The position numbers were made by a program, and so were the translations under genes. From Clostridiales bacterium (lineage in GTDB: Bacteria; Bacillota; Clostridia; Lachnospirales; Lachnospiraceae), in contig JAJQAC010000087.1 in the NCBI GenBank assembly GCA_021204025.1, forward strand, positions 83,655 to 147,654: a DNA stretch of 64,000 bases, given 5' to 3'. Below, one piece after another: positions 1 to 6,688 of the stretch. The notes beneath the pieces were generated by a model, which saw nothing but the letters and a program-made list of their open reading frames with translations, was not told where the DNA came from and searched no databases. Position 1 is the first letter of the stretch, and each line of letters opens with the position of its first letter.

Positions 1-678
1 CGCGATACCGACAGATATCAGGCAGATGGTAATCAGCAGCGGCACATGGTACATACCGGACGCTGCCAGCTCCCCCACCGACTCTTTGATATTGCTCATC
101 AGCAGATGGCCGGTCAGATCATACAGAAAACAGATTCCCATCAACAACAGGCCGGAACCAAGCAGACTCATGATCATATATCTCATCGCTGCTTCCAGTG
201 TCCGCCCATTCTGCCGGATCATGATCAGACCGCAGGCCGAGATCGTATTGATCTCCACAAATACATATGCGGTAAAAAGGTCATTCGTATAAATCAACGC
301 CAGGAGCGAGGAAAGCAGCAGGCCGATCATCGCATAATACAGATTCTGCTTGGTCGTCTGCACTTCGCGTTCCAGTTCTCTGCGACCGCTGAGCATACAC
401 AACAGCATCACGACACAGAAGAAAGATGCCATACATGCCTCCAGCTGGCCGACACGAATCTCATTGCCCCAGGGAGCCGGGAAGTGACCCATCTGATAAA
501 CATAAGACGCACCTGTACTGATCGTAAAATGCAGCACCATCAGAGACATTACGCCAATGATCAGAATCACCGCCGTATTAACCCGCCGCGCCGCACCCCG
601 ATCCAGGATCGAACAGAGTGGTCCGGAAAAAAGTGCCAGGATAATTGAGAAAAAGGGAAAGTTCTGAACCAGTTCCAT
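1..678 (-). CDS. mnhD: Mrp/Mbh antiporter subunit D (MrpD/MbhH-like), 3' end outside window
   Basis: Proton-translocating antiporter-type subunit of an Mrp or Mbh-like membrane complex. The reading frame opens with ATG at 678 and stays open for 226 codons to the window edge, so only the N-terminal part is present. It is a chain of hydrophobic helices. The stretch FTAYVFVEINTIS carries the membrane glutamate typical of MrpD/NuoM-type subunits. The start codon overlaps the TGA of the upstream mnhC-like gene (ATGA), which indicates translational coupling. The identity rests on this motif and on gene order. Whether the complex is a plain antiporter or part of a hydrogenase or oxidoreductase depends on genes beyond the left edge. 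Confidence 0.85.
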   Translation of the reverse strand, partial: MELVQNFPFFSIILALFSGPLCSILDRGAARRVNTAVILIIGVMSLMVLHFTISTGASYVYQMGHFPAPWGNEIRVGQLEACMASFFCVVMLLCMLSGRRELEREVQTTKQNLYYAMIGLLLSSLLALIYTNDLFTAYVFVEINTISACGLIMIRQNGRTLEAAMRYMIMSLLGSGLLLMGICFLYDLTGHLLMSNIKESVGELAASGMYHVPLLITICLISVGIA

Positions 679-1055
679 CACAGTCCCTCCCTGCGCAGCC
701 TTGTAGAAATCTCATCCAGATTCAACGTGTGATACCTCCGGTACAGACGGATGGTCAGTGACAGCATCAATGCAGATACAGACACAGAAACAACAATTCC
801 GGTCAGCACCAGTCCGCTCGGAATCGGATTAATATAGGCATCAACACTCTGCACACCGTCCACCACGATCGGCGCTTTCCTCCCCGCGATATAACCCTTC
901 AGGGCCAGGAACAGATACACAGCCGTATCCATAATATTCAACCCGATAATCTTCTTGATCAGATTATTCTGCAAAAGCAGATTGGAAAATCCAATTCCAA
1001 ACAGAATCATCGCAACCGCTTCCTCATAGTTATTCATAAGATTAGCAAGATTCAA
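678..1055 (-). CDS. mnhC: Mrp/Mbh subunit C (MrpC/MbhG, NuoK-like)
   Basis: Small NuoK-like membrane subunit of about 125 residues with three predicted helices, for example EEAVAMILFGIGFSNLLL, GLNIMDTAVYLFLALKG and SGLVLTGIVVSVSVSALML. I chose the TTG at 1055 because an AAAGGAGG lies 8 bases before it, overlapping the end of the upstream mnhB-like gene. The later ATG at 1038 has no ribosome binding site, and the longer frame would run back into mnhB. It lies in one operon with the other six subunits and is stop/start coupled to mnhD. Confidence 0.83.
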   Translation of the reverse strand: MNLANLMNNYEEAVAMILFGIGFSNLLLQNNLIKKIIGLNIMDTAVYLFLALKGYIAGRKAPIVVDGVQSVDAYINPIPSGLVLTGIVVSVSVSALMLSLTIRLYRRYHTLNLDEISTRLRREGL

Positions 1056-1056
1056 T

Positions 1057-2010
1057 TCAGTATCCTCCTTTCCGAAACATGCAATAAAACGTATACATGG
1101 TTCCGGCGACGACAACGCCGACACAGATATTCAATACGAAAATTAATCCGCTGCTCAGAATCGCCCCCGGCGTCCCCAGCGGAATCACGCTCTCAATGCC
1201 ATTTGCCCCCGTATAAAACGAATAGCACTTCGACAGCGAATAACACGCCAGCGCACAGAAGCTCATCACCTGATACGTCCTTGCTGTAAAAAACCGCTCC
1301 GTCTTTTCAAAACCGAACGCACACAGATACAGGATCAGGCCCGCGCCGATGATCGCTCCGCCGGAAAAGCCGCCTCCCGGTCCCAGATGCCCGCATAAAA
1401 TCACATAAATTCCGAAAATAATGATTGGCGGTACCAGCACCCGCGCCGCCGTCTGCAGAATGACGTCATTCTTCGGCTCATACATCCGGTCATTGGTCTT
1501 GCGTTTACGCTTCTTATCCTGACGCAGCAGAATCAGCACCGTACAGGTCGCGGTAAACAGCACATGAGACTCACCCAGCGTATCGAACGCACGATAATCA
1601 AGAATCATACCCGTCACGATATTCACCGCTCCTGTCTCCTGCAGCCCACTCTCGATATAACGCGCCGCTACTTCATTATTAACCGGTCGGTCTTCGGCTC
1701 CTACCGTCGGCAGCCAGGATACTGCAGTCAGAAGCATCACCACCAGAATCAGACAGAATAAGACCGCAAAGACCTGATAAAGCCGATGAAATTCACGCAG
1801 CCTGACATTGCGGTTCATATCATACACCCGTGATAACATACGTTCCCGGTCTCCTTCGCGCCGCTCCTTCTCTTCCTGCGATTCTGTAAACGGCTTTTTC
1901 GGCTTCATCTCTATCCGGTCAAGGAAAGGGTCCCTGCTGCCATCCGCCCACTGTTTCAGATGAAAGGACCACGTTTTCTCATATTCTTCCTGTGTTCGCT
2001 GTCTGCTCAT
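1057..2010 (-). CDS. mnhB: Mrp/Mbh subunit B with N-terminal MbhE-like extension
   Basis: Membrane subunit of about 317 residues. The first ~70 residues are charged and soluble. A hydrophobic segment (VFAVLFCLILVVMLLTAV) and an MbhE-like linker follow, and then a C-terminal MrpB domain with the family signature HLGPGGGFSGGAI and several helices. In archaeal Mbh complexes the MbhE- and MbhF-like parts are separate proteins; here they appear fused. The start at 2010 is chosen because GGAAGGAGG lies just before it, while the upstream in-frame ATG has no such site. It overlaps the preceding mbhD-like gene by 32 bases. Confidence 0.83.
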   Translation of the reverse strand: MSRQRTQEEYEKTWSFHLKQWADGSRDPFLDRIEMKPKKPFTESQEEKERREGDRERMLSRVYDMNRNVRLREFHRLYQVFAVLFCLILVVMLLTAVSWLPTVGAEDRPVNNEVAARYIESGLQETGAVNIVTGMILDYRAFDTLGESHVLFTATCTVLILLRQDKKRKRKTNDRMYEPKNDVILQTAARVLVPPIIIFGIYVILCGHLGPGGGFSGGAIIGAGLILYLCAFGFEKTERFFTARTYQVMSFCALACYSLSKCYSFYTGANGIESVIPLGTPGAILSSGLIFVLNICVGVVVAGTMYTFYCMFRKGGY

Positions 2011-2350
2011 GCCCGGCTTCCTCCTTCCCGACATTTTTCTCCGCCAAAGCAGTGCCCTCTACAGGCACATCTCCTTCATAAATTCCGCCTTCCGGCTCCA
2101 GGTCTTCATCTTCGCTCACAATCGCGTGAATTTTTTTCAGTGTCACAAAAAAGAGAATACTCGTGATACCCGCTCCTACCGCCGCCTCTGTGATCGCCAG
2201 ATCCGGAGACTCCAGAAGGATCCAGATGATCGACATGACAAGACTATATGACATGTAAATGCAGACCGAGTTGAGCAAATTCTTTGAAACACTGACAGAA
2301 ACTGCACAAACCAGCAGGAAACCAAGCAGCAGACTCATCAATATCTGCAT
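1979..2350 (-). CDS. MbhD-like subunit (DUF4040)
   Basis: Protein of 123 residues with three hydrophobic helices, including WILLESPDLAITEAAVGAGITS, the conserved acidic helix of DUF4040/MbhD and of the C-terminal part of MrpA. The tail is acidic and soluble. In classic Mrp operons this domain is the end of MrpA. A stand-alone copy between mnhG and mnhB is the arrangement seen in Mbh/Mbx-type complexes. It starts one base after the mnhG stop region. Confidence 0.82.
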   Translation of the reverse strand: MQILMSLLLGFLLVCAVSVSVSKNLLNSVCIYMSYSLVMSIIWILLESPDLAITEAAVGAGITSILFFVTLKKIHAIVSEDEDLEPEGGIYEGDVPVEGTALAEKNVGKEEAGHEQTANTGRI

Positions 2351-2351
2351 C

Positions 2352-2726
2352 TTATTCCTCCTCCTTTTCTCCGTCCTTATATTCCATCTCCAGATCTTTT
2401 AATTCCACCTGACGATAGTGATTCTCTCTCTCCTCGTCCGTATCATATTCCAGGCGGGCAATCAGGTGAGAAGATGTCGGAGATGAGAACCAGAGGAACG
2501 CCACTACCAGAAACAATTTCAATGACGCAGCATTCACTCCGTTCATCACAATCAACCCGACAATGGAAAAGCCAATTCCCAAAGTATCCCCCATCGCTGC
2601 CGCGTGCATCCGGTTCAGGACATAACGGAACCGATAGACGCCTATCATCTCAATCGCATAAATCCCCAGCCCGCACAACAGTAGAAAACCGCCGATCACG
2701 AACCGGACCCATTCCCATGCCGCCAT
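2352..2726 (-). CDS. mnhG: Mrp/Mbh subunit G (MrpG/MbhC)
   Basis: Protein of 124 residues of the MnhG/PhaG family. It has three helices and the typical short motif RFRYVLNRMHAAAMGDTLG followed by LFLVVAFLWFSSPTSSHLI. The C-terminal ~35 residues are charged and probably cytoplasmic. It is spaced five bases from mnhF and one base from the MbhD-like gene, so it is co-transcribed with both. Confidence 0.85.
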   Translation of the reverse strand: MAAWEWVRFVIGGFLLLCGLGIYAIEMIGVYRFRYVLNRMHAAAMGDTLGIGFSIVGLIVMNGVNAASLKLFLVVAFLWFSSPTSSHLIARLEYDTDEERENHYRQVELKDLEMEYKDGEKEEE

Positions 2727-2731
2727 ATTTC

Positions 2732-3127
2732 CTATACTCCTTTCCCAACATCGGATAGTTCTTCCAGTAGTCCTTCTTTGGCCGCTGCCAGCTTCTTCTG
2801 CGCCGCCTGATGTCTCTCCTCACTGGCCTTTCTCTCCAGATAAACCCCTGTGTAGATCTTTGTCAGGAGAATCACCGCCAGGAAACTAAGCATCGCATAG
2901 ATCAGGCAGATATCCGCCAGATACCCCTCTTCCAGCATTACAGTCAGGATCGCAATAATAACCATGACCATCGTTCCCATCATGTTTACCGCCACAACCC
3001 GATCCGCCACACGCGGTCCGATGATCGCCCGGATCAGGCAGAGTACCAGCATCAACGCCAGAAAAATCAATGCTGCGCCAAATAAAAGCTGATACGCCTG
3101 AGTCAGTCCCTCTACGCCTTTACTCAT
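2732..3127 (-). CDS. mnhF: Mrp/Mbh subunit F (MrpF/MbhB)
   Basis: Protein of about 131 residues of the MnhF/PhaF family: three helices with the signature IRAIIGPRVADRVVAVNMMGT and a charged C-terminal tail. The ATG at 3127 is preceded by AAGAAAGGAGACAGG, so I prefer it to the upstream ATG at 3220, which would add 31 unlikely residues. It overlaps the end of mnhE by 8 bases. Confidence 0.85.
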   Translation of the reverse strand: MSKGVEGLTQAYQLLFGAALIFLALMLVLCLIRAIIGPRVADRVVAVNMMGTMVMVIIAILTVMLEEGYLADICLIYAMLSFLAVILLTKIYTGVYLERKASEERHQAAQKKLAAAKEGLLEELSDVGKGV

Positions 3128-3593
3128 CCTGTCTCCTTTCTTCCATACCACGGAGCATATCGGCAAACACCGACTCATCCATACCCACCGCCAGACTTTC
3201 GTCCAGACAGTGTACCACATAATCCGATCCCTCCAGAGAAACGGTAATCGTTCCCGGCGTCAGCGTGATCGCGTCTGCCATCAGTGCCCGTGCCGTCGGC
3301 GATTCCAGATCTGACCGGAAATGAACCATTACCGGCCTTAACTCTTCCCTCTCCGACAGAATCATATGAATCACCGTCATATTCGCTTTTACAATCTCAG
3401 ATACCAGCACATATCCATAATGCAGCATAGCAGGAATGTGCTGATACAGATTGATTTCTTTTTTTAAATTATAATCCATAAATTTGCAGGTAAAAGCAAA
3501 CATAACCGCCGCAATCACGACTCCGAACAGGCAGACCTCCTCAGTCAGATTTCCGAGAAACACCATCCAGAGGATAAAATACAACAAATACAC
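3120..3593 (-). CDS. mnhE: Mrp/Mbh subunit E (MrpE/MbhA), GTG start
   Basis: First gene of the module: MnhE family, about 157 residues, with two N-terminal helices (YLLYFILWMVFLGNL and FGVVIAAVMFAF) and a soluble C-terminal domain containing the typical LTPGTITVSLEG. I chose GTG at 3593 because the minus strand carries AGAAAGGAG at about 3601–3609, seven bases upstream, and because translation then begins at the first membrane helix as in relatives. The ATG at 3686 would add 31 atypical residues. The promoter is not obvious; the AT-rich stretch 3600–3725 is the likely place. Confidence 0.82.
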   Translation of the reverse strand: MYLLYFILWMVFLGNLTEEVCLFGVVIAAVMFAFTCKFMDYNLKKEINLYQHIPAMLHYGYVLVSEIVKANMTVIHMILSEREELRPVMVHFRSDLESPTARALMADAITLTPGTITVSLEGSDYVVHCLDESLAVGMDESVFADMLRGMEERRQDE

Positions 3594-3727
3594 CGCAGAT
3601 CTCCTTTCTACAAATGAGTTCATCTTCACGAATGAAAATTTCTGTTCATATTCATACAGGCAAACATTTCTTATTGTAGCTTTCAAAGATCATTTCGTCC
3701 AGTAAAATAATTTTTTGTTACAATTTC

Positions 3728-3846
3728 TTTACCCGGCTCCGACCGTGCGATCGAGTAGGAGGCGGCTTTTTCGCCTCATACTCGCCGCGCGGGCCGGGTG
3801 CGGCATCAGCCGCAAAACTTCCATATCCGGCCGTGCGCATATAAAA
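3728..3846 (-). repeat. Dispersed structured repeat family A, copy A1
   Basis: Intergenic element shared with 31486–31604, 37182–37371 and 61245–61425. On the plus strand it has one hairpin (GAGTAGGAGGCG pairing with CGCCTCATACTC) followed by a longer stem (GGGCCGGGT with ATCCGGCC, G–U allowed) that encloses an inner hairpin GCGGC-ATCA-GCCGC. Its right edge, TGCGCATATAAAAA, abuts the U-tract of the terminator at 3848–3876. With that terminator it fills most of the 323-base gap between mnhE and the wall-binding protein gene. It has no reading frame of note. Confidence 0.8.
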
Positions 3847-3847
3847 A

Positions 3848-3876
3848 GGACCACCGCTTTATGCGGCAGCCCCTGT
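3848..3876 (-). terminator. Intrinsic terminator of the wall-binding protein gene
   Basis: Reading the minus strand, a GC-rich stem (GGGGCTGCCGC, loop ATAAA, GCGGTGGTCC) is followed by TTTTTATAT. It lies about 40 bases after the stop of the gene at 3917. Confidence 0.75.
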
Positions 3877-3916
3877 TTTAACTGACTTTATCTTTTCGTT
3901 TTTTTCGCTTTCTGTG

Positions 3917-4951
3917 TTACGGCACCCACACGCCGTTTGCGTCTACATAATATCCGTCCGGAGTATAAGTACTGGTCAACATCTTACCGGAACTGGTATC
4001 ACAATAGTAATAAGAACCGTTTGCAGATAAGATCCATCCGGTACGCATATATCCAACAGAGTCGAAGCAATACCAGTAACCATCAATCTGCAGCCATCCA
4101 TTAGTCGGATAACTTCCATCAGACAGTACGTACCACCAGCCGACACTGTCCTGTCTCCATCCGGTAGTCACAGCAACAGGACCGGAACTCGGATTGCTGG
4201 TTGTCGTAGAAGTGCTGGAACTGCTTGAGCTTGCTGACGAATAATTGCCGCTCTGGATCTGCGCTAACAGATCGTCATCCACATAGAGAGCATCCGACTC
4301 AATCCACTCGCCCTTCTTGGAGCTGCTGATATAAACACGTACCTTAAAGGTATAGTCACCGGTTCTCGTAATGGAACTTGCGAAATCATAATAGGTATTG
4401 GTCGTCGTCACAGCAGAACCGACCGAAGAATCATTCCGATAAACACGTACCTGATAATGACCGCTGTTCTCTTCATCCTCCCAGGTCGCTACCGGGCTGT
4501 ATTCATTCACCCAGTCTACCTCATCCAGTTCATACGTGCCTTCCAGTTCATCCAGCTTCACCGTAACCTTCAGAGTCGAGTTACTGTCCGAACGGCTGGA
4601 ACTCACATAATCTGCGTCATCGCCCTTCAGAGAAATCTTGCTGGACGACATCGACGCGAAATAATAATCATCATCGGCCTCAATGGTAATCCGGATTCTG
4701 GGCGTATCGCCGGCGCTCCATTCGCCATCATCATTGAGAATTTCCACATCTGTTACATCACAATTCGAAGATGAAACCGTCGCCGTTACATCGTCCGAAT
4801 CAGAGTCTCCCACCGCGATACCGGAATCAATCGTAATCGTAAGACTGGTGATCGCGGTTCTGCTCTCAGCCGCGAATGCACTCCCCGCAAAGGCTGCTGT
4901 CAGCATCGCAGCCGCTGTCGTCATCGTCAATGCCTGTTTCCATTTCTTCAT
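3917..4951 (-). CDS. Secreted protein with choline-binding-type cell-wall repeats
   Basis: Exported, probably wall-associated protein of about 344 residues. It has a signal peptide (MKKWKQALTM… AFAGSAFAAES), about 190 residues rich in beta strand with many Asp/Ser, a low-complexity Ser/Thr linker, and about three C-terminal Gly/Trp-rich wall-binding repeats (GWRQDSVGWWYVLSDGSY, NGWLQIDGYWYCFDS, TGWILSANGSYYYCD). The repeats resemble those that bind choline or teichoic acid. The N-terminal part has no recognisable catalytic motif. The start at 4951 follows AAGGAGGTAGATTTT. A TATAAT at 5066–5071 is a candidate -10 with a poor -35. It appears to be a single-gene unit. Confidence 0.8.
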   Translation of the reverse strand: MKKWKQALTMTTAAAMLTAAFAGSAFAAESRTAITSLTITIDSGIAVGDSDSDDVTATVSSSNCDVTDVEILNDDGEWSAGDTPRIRITIEADDDYYFASMSSSKISLKGDDADYVSSSRSDSNSTLKVTVKLDELEGTYELDEVDWVNEYSPVATWEDEENSGHYQVRVYRNDSSVGSAVTTTNTYYDFASSITRTGDYTFKVRVYISSSKKGEWIESDALYVDDDLLAQIQSGNYSSASSSSSSTSTTTSNPSSGPVAVTTGWRQDSVGWWYVLSDGSYPTNGWLQIDGYWYCFDSVGYMRTGWILSANGSYYYCDTSSGKMLTSTYTPDGYYVDANGVWVP

Positions 4952-5125
4952 AAAATCTACCTCCTTAAATTTTAATTCAATACTCCATATCCCCCCGGTC
5001 TTTTCCATGCCGGTTTTAATTGTTGTTCTTATTTTATCTGGCAATCATGACCAAACTGTGAATTAATTATAACAAAACGCAAGCAAAAATTCTACAATAC
5101 TCTTACAATTCCTCAAGAATTGATA

Positions 5126-5161
5126 ACAAAACCGGACAAAAGACTTCATCTCCTGTCCGGC
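5126..5161 (-). terminator. Intrinsic terminator of murA
   Basis: On the minus strand the stem CCGGACA…TGTCCGG is followed by TTTTGTT, about 30 bases after the murA stop. Confidence 0.75.
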
Positions 5162-5190
5162 ACTTTTTGCTTTTTGCACAATTTTCGCTT

Positions 5191-6486
5191 TTATCCGACC
5201 TTCAGCCGGAATTTCTTCGCTTCTCTCTCACAGTCGACACACTCAATGCAGGCTCCGAGATGCCTCAGCTTCTCATCCAGGCGCTCATACCCTCTCTGGA
5301 TATATCCGATCTCATCAACGGTAGTAAAGCCCCGCGCCGCCAGCCCTGCCAGTACCAACGCCGCTCCTGCCCGCAGATCCGGCGCCTCTACCTGAGCTCC
5401 GCAAAAGTTTTTTACCCCTTCGATCACGGCGACATTTCCCTCCACCATCTTGATATTGCCGCCCATCCGTGTAAGCTCGTCAACATATTTAAAACGATTT
5501 TCAAAAATACTTTCCGTAATAATGCTGATCCCGTCAACCAGCGCCAGCGTCACCGCCATCTGCGGCTGCATATCCGTCGGAAAACCGGGATATGGCAGTG
5601 TTTTGATGTTGGTCGGTCTCTGATGCAGCTTTCCTACGACTCGTACCGCGTCATCGCCCTCAATGACCTCACAGCCAATCTCAAGAAGTTTTGCCGAAAT
5701 CGCTTCCAGGTGTTTGGGAATCACATTTCTCACAGTGACATCACCCCTGGTAACCGCCGCCGCACACATAAACGTACCGGCCTCGATCTGATCCGGTATG
5801 ATCGAATACTCCGTACCGTGAAGCTGCCGCACACCGCGGATGCGGATGATATCGGTACCCGCGCCCTTGATATTCGCGCCCATACTGTTCAGGAAATTTG
5901 CCAGATCCACGACATGCGGCTCTTTTGCCGCATTCTCAATCGTCGTGCGTCCTTCCGCCATCGCAGCCGCCATCATGATGTTGATCGTCGCTCCCACGGA
6001 AACAATATCAAGATAAATATGACTGCCCACAAGGTCAATCGCATGCGCTTTGACCGCTCCGTTTTCAATCTCGATCCTCGCTCCCAATGCCCGGAAGCCT
6101 TTCAGGTGCTGATCAATCGGTCTGCTTCCGATATTACAGCCACCGGGAAGCGGAACCTCGGCGCTCTTATATTTGCCAAGAAGAGCCCCGATAAAATAAT
6201 ACGAAGCCCGAATCTTACGGATATAATCATCATCTACCGAAATCTCGCGAATCGTAGACGCATTAATCTTTACAACATGTCGGTCAAGCCTGTCCACTCT
6301 TGCGCCAATCTTCTGAATTGCCTCAAGCATTACATTAATATCACGGACATCCGGAAGATTGTCAATCAGAACATCTTCATCTGTCATAATGGCTGCTGCC
6401 AGAATACCAAGCGCGGCATTTTTCGCTCCGCTGATCATCACATCCCCCACCAGCGGGTTGCCGCCTTTCATGATATACTGTTCCAT
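5191..6486 (-). CDS. murA: UDP-N-acetylglucosamine 1-carboxyvinyltransferase
   Basis: Transfers enolpyruvate from PEP to UDP-GlcNAc, the first committed step of peptidoglycan synthesis, in the cytoplasm. The 431-residue product has the normal family length. It contains the catalytic-loop motif LPGGCNIGSRP with the PEP-reactive cysteine, preceded by RASYYFIGALLG, and the C-terminal GGxxL-type repeats of the two-lobed EPSP-synthase fold. The start at 6486 follows GAGGTGCAGGG; the upstream ATG at 6537 lies in the leader. It is transcribed alone from the promoter at 6629–6656. Confidence 0.95.
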   Translation of the reverse strand: MEQYIMKGGNPLVGDVMISGAKNAALGILAAAIMTDEDVLIDNLPDVRDINVMLEAIQKIGARVDRLDRHVVKINASTIREISVDDDYIRKIRASYYFIGALLGKYKSAEVPLPGGCNIGSRPIDQHLKGFRALGARIEIENGAVKAHAIDLVGSHIYLDIVSVGATINIMMAAAMAEGRTTIENAAKEPHVVDLANFLNSMGANIKGAGTDIIRIRGVRQLHGTEYSIIPDQIEAGTFMCAAAVTRGDVTVRNVIPKHLEAISAKLLEIGCEVIEGDDAVRVVGKLHQRPTNIKTLPYPGFPTDMQPQMAVTLALVDGISIITESIFENRFKYVDELTRMGGNIKMVEGNVAVIEGVKNFCGAQVEAPDLRAGAALVLAGLAARGFTTVDEIGYIQRGYERLDEKLRHLGACIECVDCEREAKKFRLKVG

Positions 6487-6628
6487 CCCTGCACCTCTAT
6501 CTAAACGAAATAAAAACCCTAAACGAAAAGAAAACATTTTCTTTTCTGCTTCTTTTTATCTATCGGACAATCGCCGTTTATTGCCAAAGAATTACAAAAA
6601 TATTAAATAATATTTAAACCATTCCCTT

Positions 6629-6656
6629 ATTATACCATAGATCAGGAATTTGTAAA
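6629..6656 (-). promoter_or_regulatory. Promoter of murA
   Basis: On the minus strand, TTTACA (6651–6656) and TATAAT (6629–6634) are separated by 16 bases. The transcript would have a leader of about 135 bases before the murA start at 6486. Confidence 0.65.
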
Positions 6657-6688
6657 GCCCCGGCTCATGGCGCCCGGTCCCTTCAGGC

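Noticed and set aside
46..648. Plus-strand frame of 200 codons at the left edge
   Set aside because: The minus strand over the same region encodes an MrpD-type membrane protein that continues the operon; the plus frame is its shadow.
3728..3846. Repeat A as a group IIC intron remnant
   Set aside because: The position after terminators is similar, but the units are under 120 bases and I see no domain V-like hairpin or intron boundary sequence.
5167..6504. Long plus-strand frame of 445 codons
   Set aside because: It is antisense to the well-supported murA gene, has no ribosome binding site and its protein sequence has no recognisable domain.
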